Below, in pieces: positions 13,601 to 30,200 of a stretch of DNA of 64,000 nt (positions within the stretch are counted from its first letter, which is position 1; every line of letters begins with the position of its first letter). Under the pieces are notes generated by a model, which made no database searches, was not told the origin of the DNA, and saw only the letters and a list, made by a program, of their open reading frames with translations. A program made the position numbers and the translations under genes. The stretch is from Brugia malayi. Its lineage: Eukaryota; Nematoda; Chromadorea; Rhabditida; Onchocercidae. Where the stretch lies: positions 11,536,187 through 11,600,186 of the forward strand of contig NW_025062475.1 in assembly GCF_000002995.4 (NCBI RefSeq), read 5' to 3'.

Positions 13601-16600
13601 ATGGTTACGGGTCGGAAGATGAAAATGCCGATAATTCAGCATCTGAAGAAACGCGAACATTCTTGAATGAAAATTTTCAAATGATACCATCAAATGTCGC
13701 CTCAAATCATCATAGCAGAATTTCAAAACGAAAAGAAGGACAAGATGTGACATCAATTATTCATAGATTTGCAACTAGTGATCGAAAAAGAATTACTAAT
13801 AATGGTACAAATAATACTTTGTTTTTTTTTTTTTTTATTAGAAATTTTAATTGAAACTATTTTTATTTTTAATAATTTTGAATTTTAAAGAAATCTTTAG
13901 TGTATATATTCTCAGTATTTCAACTTTTGATTTTTTTTTTTTTTTTGAATTCTTTTTTTTTCACTTTTTTCTCTTTTTTTTCCGACAATAATTTATTTTG
14001 TTAGTTACTTTAGTTAAAAGTTTTGTTTCTAAAAATTTTAATTCTAAAATTAATAAATAAATTTCATTTGAGATTATTAATTCGCTAAGATTTTTCTCTC
14101 AAAATTGTTTGTTAACTTAACCATTATAATATATTTATCGATTGTAATATCGATTAATTTTTGAAATATTTTAATTAATTAATTTGAAGAGATAAATGAA
14201 TCACATCATGCAACGCCATCAACATCACCAAGACATTCACCAGTATCATCATATGGTGATGACTTATCACAGAATCAATCATCAATTCTAGCATCAGAAT
14301 CAATCGATTCTGGAGGTATCAATCAATAATAATCAACTAATTAATTAATTAACAATTTTCCAATGAAATATCTAATAATTGTTTGATTTATTTACTATAA
14401 CTTATTCAGGATTGATCTATTTAGAATTAACCTGAATTATTCCTCTCTTTTTTTCTGTCCAAAGAATGAAATATTTACAAAAGTTGAATGAATCGTTTAA
14501 ATTAATTGCTAAACGATTTCTCTAAAATTATTTAGCAACTGAAATTTCCCAAAAATTGGGGTCTCATTTCAGTTGTACCAAGTGATCATTCAGTGCGATT
14601 ATCAAAAATTCCCGCTTCAGCTAATCTGATAAATCCGAATGGAATGCTAATAATGGATAACACTGATAAAGAAAATGGCAAACATATCAAACATTCAAGC
14701 TGTCCTCAAGCAGTAGCATCAATTGACATTCACAAAATATTTCCATCAACCGAATTGCATACAATTTTGGATCAACAATTTCCCTCACAAACATATGGAA
14801 AAAAATACTTCAATCCAACACAACAAACAAGTAAAAAATTTTAAAAAAAAATCTTTTTCTAATAAATAATTTTGTTAAATGATTCATTGATATAAAAGTA
14901 TTATCAATAGGATCCGATAAATATTGTCAACCGGATCAATTTTTGGCATTTTCTTCAAGTCCGGCAAGTCCATCCGGAACAATGCTAATGACAGATTTAC
15001 AATCGAAACAGCAAATTTTGAATCAAGAATTTACTGCCAGTTCTGCATCATCCATTTCATCAGCTCAAAAATCAATTATGTCACTTGAAAGTCTTCCAAC
15101 AAATCTGGAACAAATTAAAACGGTTAATATTTCAATTTTTTGTTTTTTTATTTTTAATAAAATTTCAAATCATTTTGAGCAAATTTTTCATGCTTACAAT
15201 TCAGAATGTAAATTTTGAAAAGGAAATGACAATAATTTGGTATTAAAAATTTCTTCAGTAAAACAAAATATAAGCTAATATCATGCATTTTTTTTTTTTA
15301 AAAAAAAAAAAACAATTTTTTAATTAAATATAAATATGCAATGAGTTAATTCAATTATTAGTCTGTTCTAATTAGCTAATTTAGAATTTGGAATTTCTTT
15401 TAAACCAAACTGTGGCCACAAATATTATTCAAAAAGTAAACGTTTAAATGCTAATCGTTGTTAAAATTTAGAAAGAAACAATAGCTTTTGGCAAATTTTC
15501 TTCGGATGATCGTAAAAGTAAGTTTATTCTTTGTTTTACTTCCTTAAATGTTATACAAATTGTTAACAAATTTATTAAATATTAATATTCACTTTGCGCT
15601 ATTTCAAAAAAAAAAAAAAAAGTGAAACATTCATTTTCATTGCATTAAGAAAATTGAAAAGTTTCCAAATTTTATGCATAATTTAAAAAAAGAATTTAAT
15701 TGGAAATAATTGATAAATCATTTTGTTCCATCTTATAATGTCAATTTAAGTGGATGTACAAATGTGGCAGAACAAAACTGAAATTCCAATGCAACTACCA
15801 ATGAAAGGTCTGTCAACTACCAGATCAGCAATTTGTTTACAGTCGTCGGTTGCTACCGAACCGATCTTAAGGAATCAGACAGTACGTCATGCTATTTCCG
15901 GCAACGATATTATTGATTTACAGAATTCTGATTCCGGTAAATGTTATTTGCTCTTTTCTATCATTCTATTTACAATAAAATTCTTATCATTATCATCAGA
16001 TATTACTATAGTTGCACATACTAGAAATTATAAGTTTGTTTTTTTTATTTTTTGAAAATTCGTTTTTTTTTTTTAATGAAAATTATTTAGAAAACATATT
16101 TCATTTCAAATACATAATTTTCTTTTTTAGTTTTGCACTTATACAATGAATTTATTGGCAAAAATATTTCACTTTTTTTTTCTTTAAATTTATTAAAAGA
16201 TGAAAATAAAACTATATTTGAGTGTTTCTCTATTACTGGTAAAAAAATTTAGAGCGAGAAGAAAGCTTTAAATGAAAATTTTGAAATTTCAAGTAGTTTT
16301 ATTATTTCGCAAATGAAAGTTTATTTTTGATAAACAACAATTGAGTTAATATGATGTAAAGATTTCGAAAACAAAGAAACATGTGATAGCTTTATAATCT
16401 ATTGCACTAATTAATTTATTTAATTAATTAATTATGGTATTCAATTTCAAATTTACCTATAGCAAATCGTTACTTGTGTAGTTGTGCTATTAGCAAGTGG
16501 CAAATAATACAATAAGGAAGTAAACAAGTGGCTGATAATTGTAAAAATTAAATTTCAAAATTTAAATAAATTTTTATCTTACGGAAAAAAAACGTCAAAA

Positions 16601-19231
16601 ACTTCTTTAGGTATGCGTGGAACAATTCAATTTACGCTTCGGTATTCTGCGCAACAAATGAAACTCTGTGTTCGACTTACCGGTGCTAAAGTAAAATTTA
16701 TTAAATCGCTGATCATTAATTTGAAATGTCATATTATGTACACTTTCTACATACTTTCTTAATATAAAAGAATTTTTTAGAATTTTAATTTCAATTTAAA
16801 ATTAAAGAACTTACATTAAATTAAAATTAAAACGATTTTATTTCTAAGTCATCTAAATTGAAGCATACAATTATTTGTGTAAATAAATTCTTGCAGAATT
16901 TGCGTGCAATGGATAAAAATGGTCTTTCTGATCCTTATGTTAAATTGTATTTAATTCCTGGAGCTTCTAAAGTAATACATTTTTATAAATAAATTTTATT
17001 AGCTTACATTTCAATTATTAATTATACTTTGCTAATTTGTTTTATATTTTTGCTTTTTTACATATAAAATTAACTATGTTTAATAAAAATTAAATTTCTT
17101 TTTTAAAATTTTTTTAGGCAACAAAAATGGTTAGTAAAACGATTGAAAAAACATTAAATCCATTTTGGAACGAAGAATTTACATATTATGGTGTTACGGA
17201 TGAAGATCAATTAAATAAATCACTGCGATTATTGGTACTCGATCGTGATCGGATAGGTTCTGACTTCTTAGGAGAAGTTCATGTTCCACTGAAGAATCTC
17301 AAAAATGAGGAGGAAAAATTTTACAACTTATGCTTGGAGCATGCAATATTGGTAGTTAAAGAAAAAAAAAGATTATTTTTTATTTTTATTATTTGAAAAA
17401 ATTTTTAATTTAAAAAATAAAAAAAAATTTTACAAATTTAAAATTTTAATTTAATTATTACTTAAAAAATAAATTGAACATTAATTTTAATAAAGCTTAA
17501 AAATCAGGCAAAAGATGTAAATGTTAGCAATGAACGTGGAAAAATTTGCTTAAGTTTATTGTATAACGTACAACAAGGCTCACTTCACGTCACGATTAAA
17601 CGTTGCGCTGAGCTTTTAGGCATGGATAAAACTGGTTTCTCTGATCCGTACGTGAAAGTGTACGTATTCATTTGTTTCATTTATTAATAATTGTATGAAT
17701 TGAATGGTTCGTTAATGAAATTTGAATTTTTTTCAATCACAAAATTTGCAAAATTCTTTTTTCTTTTTTGAGCCATTAAATTTGAATGATTTTACATTTT
17801 CATCGCATAAATAGCTATTGGTTTTATTTGCTTTTAATCCTTCTTGTTTTTTTTTTTTTTTTTCATTCTCTTCTTTTAAACAACAAAAAAAATTTTTAAT
17901 TAAAAAAAAATTGATAAAAGTTTATTCTAGCTTAAATATGATAATTCAAGATTGTGAATTTAAAGACTGTAAATTAATTTATTTCTTATGTTATTTAAAT
18001 TTTTAAACTTTAAACTTTAAATTTCCATTTTCTTGACTTTAAATTATTTCATTTTCAGCTCATTACTTCCTCTTACCAATAAAGCTCATAGACAAAAAAC
18101 ATCAACAAAAAAACGAACGTTAAATCCGGAATACAATGAGGTCAGTCATATCATACAATTAAGATTAGCTTATCATATCAATTATTTTAAGTATAATTAT
18201 TCATTTGATACAAAATGAGTTATTATCGTATAGTTTTCAAACAATTTCAATTTTAGTTTCATAACAAAATTTTATAAATATTCTTCATATTCTTAATTTA
18301 TTACTTACTGATTCGTTGTTTAATTATTAATTTATTTTCGAATAGTAGGTGTCATTTTTAAATTATTAGTAGCAGAATTTTTATTTTAGAAAACCGTCAT
18401 TTTTCAAAAAAAGTTTTTTTTTTTTTTAGAAAAAAATGCTAATATTTTTTTTTTTCCAGAAGCTAACATTTGTGATACCTTTCAAAGATTTACCGAAAAA
18501 GACACTTCAAATTGATGTTTTTGATAAAGACGTTGGAATGCATGATGATTACATTGGTAAATATAATTCTTTTTAAAATTTAAATCTTTTTTTAAACGCT
18601 TACTTTTGAGTCATATTTCATTAGTCCTATTCTTATTAATGGCATATAATAGTAATAATATTTATATTGCAATTGAAAATGATAAATATGTTTAGCAAAT
18701 TTTATTTAAGTCAAAAAAAAGAATTCCAAAAAAGAAATTCTAAAGAAATTCCAAAAAAATAAATAGAAGTTGTCGAGAGAGAGAGAGAGAGGGAGAGAGT
18801 GGAAGAGACAAAGAGAATGAAACTTTTTATTGTTATAAAATTTATTGATATCAAGACCAATTGATTTTGTTAGAAAAATGTAAACAAAATAATATCAATT
18901 CCTTTCATTGTCATTAAAAGAATATAAATTAAGTAAAAAAAAAAAGAAAATCATTAGCAGCGTTAATTAAATTTAGCAATTAGAAGTTAAATGTATTACA
19001 CTTAATTTTTATTCCTTAAAATTTACAATAAAAATTAGAAAATAAACAAAACAAATACAACGCATACAACATGCAATTTCTTCATACAAATTAAACTATC
19101 ATTTTTCATTCACAGGAAGTATCCTATTGTCAACATCTGCTAAAGGTGAACGTCAAAAGCAATGGAATAGTTGTATTCAAAATCCTGGCTATGAATTCGA
19201 ACGATGGCATAAATTAGAAGTCATTGAATGA
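10653..19231 (+). CDS. rbf-1: Rabphilin (Rab27/Rab3 effector with FYVE-type zinc finger and tandem C2 domains)
   Basis: Eighteen exons join in frame (863 aa): 10653-10744, 11465-11605, 11836-11971, 12371-12463, 12964-13151, 13527-13804, 14190-14315, 14573-14830, 14911-15122, 15472-15517, 15751-15936, 16611-16690, 16897-16971, 17118-17351, 17508-17659, 18059-18140, 18460-18556, 19116-19231. An N-terminal Rab-binding helix (residues ~45-90) is followed by a zinc finger with four CxxC-type pairs (C99/C102 to C146/C149) and the SGAWF motif (159-163) diagnostic of rabphilin. A Ser/Asn-rich linker follows. C2A (~588-712, MDKNGLSDPYVK and DRDRIGSD loops) and C2B (~725-863, MDKTGFSDPYVK and DKDVGMHDD) keep the acidic calcium ligands. 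The family docks secretory and synaptic vesicles by binding GTP-Rab, phospholipid and SNAREs. The ATG matches the family N-terminus (NKWVCPSDR). The linker is shorter than in C. elegans as I remember it. Function is by homology. Confidence 0.93.
18775..18815. repeat. GA-rich microsatellite in last rbf-1 intron
   Basis: An interrupted GA tract inside the intron between the last two C2B exons. Confidence 0.85.
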
Positions 19232-20011
19232 AAATTCAATTCTCTTTTTGGTATATAAAATTAAACAATGTAATTATCATTTTTTTTTTTTCTTTTTGTT
19301 CTGCTCAATTGGAAATTTGCGTGTATACTAATTACGCAGTCATTTTGAGATATTTTCTGCCCATTTCCGGTATATCATTTGTCTCCATATCATTTGTATC
19401 ATAGAAATACGCCAATCATTATATTCATTATTATCTTGATGTGTTGCAGTGATTATGCAATACTAGAAATGATAAATTTATATTAAAATTCCCTTGAAAT
19501 AATCAAATTAAATGTAAAAATCAGAAATAAATATCAAGTTTTCCTCATTATGTTTTACATAGTTCTCAATACAAGAATAGAAATTCCCTTATAGAATTAT
19601 GTTGACTTTTAAAAGTAGGAAAGCCCGGATAGCAGGCCAATAATTACCAATACTGAGAAAAAAAATTTTTTTTTTCCAGCGAAACACTAATAGGACAAAT
19701 AGTTAACTATAGATTTGCTAAATTTATGTGTAATACAAGTCGAATTATTAAATATTAATTATTCCCCTACCCCTCAGCGTATATATGAAAAGATAAAATA
19801 TTTAACAAATATTAACATTTTCACTTTCATATAATACTTTACTGAAAATTAAAAATAGAAAAAATAGGAGAAAAAAACAAGTGACAAAATAAAACTACAC
19901 CATTCTTTCAATGAAAAAAAAAAATTTTTTTAATTTGATAAAATTACCTCCTAAAAATATCAGAAACATAGCTATATATAATAAGACAAGAACAAACATT
20001 AGCAGCAATTG
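19232..20011. other. Convergent intergenic region between rbf-1 and the POLDIP2 gene
   Basis: This holds the 3' ends of two converging genes. It has no coding potential. It contains A/T-palindromic runs (A followed by T) near 19658-19677 and 19913-19930. Confidence 0.6.
19526..19531 (+). terminator. Candidate poly(A) signal of rbf-1
   Basis: The first AATAAA after the rbf-1 stop, about 295 nt downstream, followed by a T-rich stretch. It is a sequence match only. Confidence 0.4.
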
Positions 20012-23000
20012 CTAACTCAACTGCTCAGTTTTCTCTGGTGTAGGATTGGAATCACATTCTAACCTAAATGTGGGTACTTTAACAAGGAACGATGTTCGGT
20101 CTTCTTCTCGTTCCATCGTAAAATTCCCCCTAAAACACGACAAATGTCTTGAGAATTCACACAATGCTATTTTATTTATGTTAATAGCAGTATTTTGTTA
20201 ACAGATGAATCTATAATCAATTACAGATATTATTTACTCGTATGTGGTTATTCTCCATTTAGAGTTATCTCTACTGCACAGCATTCAACTTAATTAACAA
20301 ACAGATTTTACTTGAATTATCACTTATGAATGATTTAACCATTCCAATATAAAAAAATAACAAACCATGCGTATGACCCTTTATCCACTACCACACCAAC
20401 CATACCGCTATACTGAAATGCCGGCTCTTCTGGTGTTAATCGCGGATTCTGATAAAAAAAAAGGAAATATGCTAAATCTCAATTTATTGAATATTTGAAA
20501 AACTTAACCTTTTTTTTCCTGGCAGATAATGCCATTACTGTATCTTAAATCTGATGTTAAATTTGATAGATATCTATACATGCGGATTTCTTAATGTTAA
20601 TCTCCTAACCACCAAGTCTACTATATACTTCTCAAAAGTCTCTCATTTTTAATATAAGTATCTCTATCTATACATATCAATTTCCAGACACAGATGTCAC
20701 CTTTATTATTTAGACCATTTCTAAGGCTACCAATAAAACATATAATAATAATAACAAAAACAGACGTACTCCACCAGCAATGCTTGGTATTTTCTGTTGT
20801 TGCATATTACTTAAACTGTAAACTTTCATTTCTCTCGAACGAATAATTATGTGGCAAGGTTTCAGATTTTCCAGACGTATCACATAACGCCACTGAAATA
20901 GAAAAAATGTTAAGTAGAGTAAAAAGATGAATAATAACAAAGAACAAAGTAAAAATTAAACCAAAACTTAATTTTCTAAATTGTATTAGATATTAAGAAT
21001 CAATCATTCATTCATTCATTCATAAAACAGTCTTTCGCAAATTAATTCATTCTTCATATACACTAAAAATTTATTCTCCAGAACATTTTGATTAAAAACG
21101 CTAAATTTTTAATCCATTGCATGATAATAGATATTAATAGAAATGAACCCAGTGCTTTTGTTGTCCGTTAACCGTATTTAATCCAAGATAAAATGTTATT
21201 ACAGTCACCTGAAAAAGACAAAAAGAATTTGTGCTGAGCAATGAAAATTTCAAAATTAAAACTGATATAATTGCAACAGACATACGCAATGTTCAGTGGC
21301 AACCAACCCATCAAATTAACTTTACGATGATGATCTATAGATGAAACAATAGATTTTGAGTGAGAAAGTTTTGGAATTAATTGCAATGTTTTTAATACAT
21401 ATGGAACAGTCCATCTTGCAAGAAAAAATGGATGAAGAAAAAATAAAGTTAAAAATTTTCACTCAACACAATAAAATATTAAAATCTAGAAAAAGAAAAA
21501 AAAAAAAAAAAAAACAAATTTGATTGCATAAAATCTCAGTATAATTTGGAAGAAACATCAAAAAACAGTTTTACCCGTATCCCATCTGTTGTTTCACGAT
21601 AAGCAGAATGAGGTTTGAGTTGATTCAATATGCAATTTGAATGTTGACCTATCAGAAAGTTTGGTTCTTTACGTATGCCAAATATGAGTTCTAAAAAAAA
21701 GAAATATAATCTACAAATGAAGATTAAAAGTAGAATTAAAAAATAATTAAAAGTGGTTACCATTATCCTCCACTGCTGTACATTCAAAAAGACCACCAAA
21801 TAGGTTATGAGCGATAGGTCGTGTGATATGTGTTCTGTACGGTACAATTTCATCATGAGGAACACAATCCATTCCAAACACAACAGTCAGAACTTTCTCA
21901 CCATGAATCGTGCCTGCATCTTCCAAATATGAAGTAATGTCCACTGGAAAATGCTGAAATACAAAACTAATGAAAAAAAAAAAAGTCACTAAATTTATTT
22001 CGTCAAATTGAAAATAATAAAGAAGGATCGACTTCATCTCTAAAAGTTCTCATTGTGTGGTACTATCTATTAGTATTGGTATCGGAAATGAAAAATATTC
22101 CAATTTCTAAAATGTAAATGTATGAAATGGTGAAAAGCTGAACGAAAAGTTATCAGTTTGTGAAAATATAAAATATTTAGGTCAAAAATTTCTTCAACTT
22201 TTTTCAAGTAAACAAGGACTACAAATAATATAAATTACTATTTCTCCCAATTGTTCTTAGAAGTTTTGTCATTATGCCAGCTAATACAATTAACTTGAAT
22301 GAGCACACATTAAATGTACAAGTGTTAAAATAAATTTCAAACATACCATATTTTTCCAGTCACCACAGTGAATAAGCACTTGATAAAACAATGATTTGTG
22401 CGTTATTACCACAGGATCATCATTACTGAAAACAAAAATAAGCTAGATGTTGAAAAATTATTTAAAAGAAATCTGCATCAAAGGTTTTTAGTAATTTATA
22501 ATTTCCAAACAAAAATTCTGTACGAATTTTAAATGTGACTAAAGTACATATAAAATGTTGATTTCAACAAAAGTTGACCTTTACAAATGGCTTATGAATT
22601 GATTGAAAAAGTAATAGAGATAATGAAAAGAACTGAAACCAGGAGAAAAAACTTGGAATGTGAGGCGAATTATATAAAATACATGAAAAAAATAAATAAA
22701 TAAATAAACAATAAACTGCAAATAACCATTCGCTTGAAAAGTCGGAAAAATTTACCTTGGATTAAGCAGCTTTTCTTCGATAGGACATGGAAAGGAACAT
22801 AGAACAATACCTCTATAGGGAAAGAGTTTATGAATAAACAGCTGCAAAAACACGGCTTAACAACTCATCAGAAGCATACTGTACAATAAAATTTTAAACA
22901 AAAATTAGTGCCAAATTTGTTCAAAATCATTTCAAAATATAATTTGAGATCCGGGTCTTACTTTGCATTTCATATCCTAAACGGCTCAAAGGAGTAGCAC

Positions 23001-23341
23001 TGCACTCATATTAACGAGCCGATACACATTAGAACTAATGTCACCAAGATGAAAAACTTAAAACCCTACTTGGCCCGGCATATATGGTTCATCATGAGTT
23101 TGAACAACTGTTAACCGACCCAAATCCTTCAAGAAGACATTACCGCTTCCTTCTCGTAATCTAAAAATTGTTTCCTACTATCAATTTCACTGAAAATACA
23201 TTTGAAACAAAACTTATAATCACAAATAGAGATCATCAAAATTGGGAGAAGCATACTATACCTTGCTGTGGCTGATGCAAAAAACGATCGAATTGGTGCA
23301 ATCCAAAACATAAGACCCCGATGGGTCAGTAATCCAGTCAT
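20012..23341 (-). CDS. POLDIP2/PDIP38 orthologue (mitochondrial YccV-like plus ApaG-domain protein)
   Basis: Ten exons on the minus strand join in frame (342 aa): 23341-23262, 23160-23070, 22841-22756, 22425-22347, 21953-21761, 21690-21575, 21208-21149, 20892-20770, 20448-20366, 20129-20012. The N-terminus is basic/hydrophobic with Arg and no acidic residues (RGLMFWIAPIRSFFASATAR), like a mitochondrial presequence. A YccV/HspQ-like domain follows (LFIHKLFPYRGIVL; FYQVLIHCGDW; GMDCVPHDEIVPYR). The C-terminal ApaG domain shows WWRYVIRLENL, PAFQYSG, WGNFTMER and a PTFRLECD end, matching human POLDIP2 (368 aa). Human POLDIP2 is mainly a mitochondrial-matrix protein, reported to bind the ClpX protease system and DNA polymerases; the role here is inferred. 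Two donors are unusual (GTTCAT after 21149, GTTTGT after 20366), but phases agree throughout. The gene lies 460 bp downstream of coq-5 on the same strand. Confidence 0.9.
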
Positions 23342-23801
23342 TCTACCGTATCAGTTCAGGCATGAGATTAGCGTATATGCCTTTCTCATTTTTTAGGTCT
23401 GCAATAGCTTTAAAACATTAACATTTCAATTCAAATATTAGGCTTCCCAAAACTAGCATCAGAAGAATGCATGTTTTCACTAAGCCTGCGAAAATATTCC
23501 TAATCAATATTGATATATTTAGTCAAATCCAAAATTATTCCACAAATAATGCAGCCAAATTCCCAAATTTACTTAAACAGATGATAAACTGAATCCTGAA
23601 ATTCCAACCACAAAATGAAATTTGTTCAAATGAGAGCAAAAGCAAATAGCTGGAAATAAAGAGTGAAGTATACAAATATGAGCACTGCAGATCACATTTA
23701 GAATTTTCTTTTATCCATATAGAATATAGCAAAGTATACATAAGAGAAATAAAGGTGGAACAGTGAAGAATAAAGAAAGACTAAGAAATGGTAAAAGGCC
23801 G

Positions 23802-26448
<2,647 letters not shown>

Positions 26449-26459
26449 CCTGCAAATAT
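26449..26459 (-). promoter_or_regulatory. Candidate spliced-leader acceptor for coq-5
   Basis: On the minus strand ATATTTGCAG/G stands directly before the coq-5 ATG. A 3' splice consensus abutting a start codon with no upstream coding exon is typical of nematode trans-splicing. It could instead join an untranslated cis exon. Confidence 0.5.
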
Positions 26460-27273
26460 CATTATAATATACTATATCCAATAATGAAAATTGTTTCGAA
26501 ATTTCGAAAAATCAAATCCCAATCATTTAATCAAATATCAATGCTCATTCTATTCTCTCATCAAATAAGCTTTATAGTCATTCCTAATATTATCTTATCA
26601 TATCAGTATCATCCTTATCATCCATCTGACATTTTCCAGGGACTATTCGAAACTATATAGTATGTCATAAATGCTACCACTCATTGCTGCTTTATTACTC
26701 TCATCATTATTTTCAAACACTACAATATTTCTCAATCTTTGAATCTCTTCAAAAAACATAATTTCTCTCACAAATACCTGAGAAAAATTGAAAAAATGAG
26801 AGCGAAATACTACAAACATTAAATTCAAAAGCAAACAACTTAAAAGTAAACAACTAAATTTGCAACCGACTGATCAATTGCGTATGTATTCCACGGGCCG
26901 TATTGGATAACCTTACGCTTCCTTTTCTTTTTTTCAGTTTTACTCAATTAATATTAATTAATGAATTGCATTTCACCTAAGTAAGCTTTTCAATGCCATT
27001 TGTATTCTTTACACTAAATTATTTATCAAATTGAGTGAATAAATAAAGCAAATAAAAATTGGATATGCTATTACAATAAAAAATGAGTAAGAAAGTAAAG
27101 AGAAGTTACAAATTTCATTTGAAACATTGAAATGAAATAAATTATCATTCAGATGTATCATTTAACTAATCACAAATATATGAATATAATTATTTTTTCA
27201 TAACATATGGTAGTGCGAAATTTTACTATTTCTATGTTCAAGTGTATAAATAGTCCGAAATTTTAAAACAAAA

Positions 27274-27283
27274 GTATTTGCAG
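27274..27283 (+). promoter_or_regulatory. Candidate spliced-leader acceptor for CYLD
   Basis: GTATTTGCAG ends four bases before the CYLD ATG at 27288. No upstream coding exon was found, so trans-splicing is the simplest reading. Confidence 0.5.
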
Positions 27284-27287
27284 GTTT

Positions 27288-30200
27288 ATGCAAGAAAGCA
27301 TAAGAAGATTTTATGAGCAATTACGGAATACTGAATTATTATCACCTGGGTTAGTTTTAATTACATTAAATATTTACATTTAAAATAATCACTTTAAATG
27401 ATTCAAAATAATTTATTGAAATCATCTAAATTGGTTTTTCATTTTTAATGATTGTAATTAATCAATTAATTAATTTTTAATGGTTATGATTATAGGAATA
27501 TTTGTGAGTTAGTTTTTTGATTTGAATAATTTACAGTGATATTTTAGTGGTGTACTGCATCATCCTACTGGGTCTACCACTGAACCAAAGATACCATTTG
27601 GTGATTTGCTAAAGAAGCCATTATCATTATCACTCAAAGGGCAGGATGACCGTTCTAGGTTTGTAAAAAAACTTTTTTTAATTAAAAAATGTTGATATAC
27701 TAATGATCGGTTTGTAAAAATTTAGAACAAAAGTTCTTTCGAGCATTTATTACGTTGATCATTGTTGCTGAGGAATATAGTGCAGCTAGTAATTGAGCAT
27801 CTCCGAATCCTTTACAAAATATAGTTGGGTTTTAAAAGATGAGAAGGGCGAAAAATAAACTTAAGAATTTCTTTCTCTTAAGTATATAGTTAATAAAGTG
27901 TATATTTGTATATATTATTTTTTCAATGTTTCTTTAAAGCCTTAAAAAAGTTTTGAATCTTCAGAAAATTATTACATTTGACTTGTTAGATTAATAAATT
28001 TGATGTGACTAAATGTTACTTTGTTTCATTTGAGGATTCTTCCAAAAGTAATGACAAGCGATACTACTGATCATTATGTTTTATCTGCATCGTTAATCAC
28101 GTCTTTATTGCTTGAAAATTGTGACGGTAGTATGTATGATCGAAGGAGGAAACAATTTTCTACTAAAATTAAGGTTTTTTTTTTCTTTTTTAATTGCAGT
28201 ATTTGTTTAAAAATATAATAGCTTTTCTTAATATATATTGGATTGCTTATTAGTTTAGCACTTTAAATTACCCTTGATGTCCGAGTTTTTTTTTTCTGAA
28301 TGAAGTTGTACAATTTTCAGAAAACTGTAGTAGTTTGTATTCCTAATTACTATTATCTAGATCCCTAATAGTGAAGTTTACTTATTTGTTCAACATATAC
28401 GGACTTTGTTTTTCTAGTGTTTGACAAAAATTAATTTGGATAAATAATTTCCAATCCATATTTACTGGTAAGCAAATATAGACTGGAAAATTTTTCGATT
28501 CGTTATTAAGAATGCAGAAGTTTTGTTTGTTCTTTATACAGAAAAAATACTTTGCAATATTTCAAGTTCGTACATATTGAACAATACTGTAGAGAACACT
28601 TATAAGATATTTAAGTCAATCCTTTATTTCTTGTTTGTACTTTCTTACTTTTCACTGATTTAGATGTTTTTCTTAAGGTGGAAAGGGGCCATTTATTACG
28701 ATCCGCGACAGAAAGTGATTTGGTGATGCAACGTTTCAATGATATACATAACGAAGTAAAAAATTCAACTGCTAATGATACTTTATTTATGAAGTGTCTT
28801 GAATTCGGTGATGTTTATCTACGGGTATCCACGGCAAAGGTTGTTAACTTTTCGTTAACTTTTCACTAATTTTACTTTTTCTATTTTTTATAATGGACTT
28901 CTGAACAAAGATCTTTGCTGCATTACATCACGTGAATTTAAGCTTCATATTTTGGTTGTATTTTAATACTATTACATTTTTTTATGTTTCTCAGGTTGCT
29001 TTGCTGACAGATTTTGAAACTTCATTGTTGAAAGCAGTTAATGATGTCGAAATTCGATTTCGTTTTCATCAGTATACTGATTTGTTCAATTTTGTAAGCC
29101 AGCTAAGCTTGGGAGATCGTGTATTAGTGCAGGTTTGCATTTCTAGTTGTTGAAGTACTTTTGTAATGAAGATTATTTTCATAGACTTATCTAGACAATC
29201 TATCACCTGGTATGAACAAAGACTAGACAGTAACTTACTTTTTAAAAGTTTTAATGGATGATTTGTTGTTTCTGATATCTAGAGAATAGATGACCTCAAG
29301 TATCGATAGTATGATAAGAAGGTGAATTGAATAGACTGATATGAAGACTTGTTTCGTTGATAAGGCGATGGCAAGAGAATGATCAGCTTGCTACTTTATT
29401 GCCAGAAACCTGTTATGCTAGTTAAGAGCAGGTAGTTTTATTAACTTAAGGAAAGTTTGGTTAGCTATTTTAAAGAATGTTGTATTTTAGATATAAAATG
29501 AAGTTTCTGAAATTTCTGTAAAATTAATTCCATTCTTTGAAATTATTAATTGTTAAAATTTCTGGAAGTTACGAATCCCAATTCATTTCTTTCCATTTAA
29601 TAAAAAAAAATTTTCAGCTCAAACCCGAAACCGGTGAAAAACGAACCATTGAAAGATGTTTCAAGCCAGGTTGGGTAGAATGGTTTGGCGAACCTATTCC
29701 TAATAGTGGATTTCTATTTGGTATACGTCTTGATGTAAGGATGTTACTTTTTTCATTTTTATATTGGTATACGGTGTATGAAAAATGATGTTTGATATGC
29801 TGGAAACACTACCTTCTACCTAACTAAGAAAAATATATATAAGAAAAATATCATTACCTAAATGGAGCTGAGGTAGATCTGTATTCAATCTATTAGGGCA
29901 GCAGAGGAAAATTGAAATTGTGGATTGTTAACGTCGAATTATCTTTCTTTTTTTCTCATTTGATTCAAATTTTTGTGATTTAAGAGATAAGCTAGTGTTA
30001 ATGGAATAATAGCGATTACTATTTTTAGGTTACATTTCTGAAAATTAAATGTGTGAATGAGAGCGTGAAAAGAAAAATTAATAGAAATAGAAATTAATAG
30101 AAGAATGATGAAAGGACGAATGAAGGTTTTACTCAACCCAAAAAATTAAAAGCAATTTCACTTAGTACCATTTTGGTCCATTAAAATGAGTTGTGTGATT

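Larger units (their letters stand above)
26449..27287. promoter_or_regulatory. Bidirectional promoter region between coq-5 and CYLD
   Basis: About 840 bp separates the two divergent start codons. It contains a 45-residue minus-strand open frame (ending at 26649) after a TTTTTCTCAG acceptor. This might be a 5' untranslated exon of coq-5 or chance, and I do not recognise it as a protein. Less AT-poor sequence at about 26868-26935 (GTATTCCACGGGCCGTATTG) may hold promoter elements. Confidence 0.4.

Noticed and set aside
26649..26834. Small minus-strand gene ending at 26649
   Set aside because: There is an acceptor-like TTTTTCTCAG and an open frame, but no recognisable protein and no partner exon; at most a 5' untranslated exon of coq-5.
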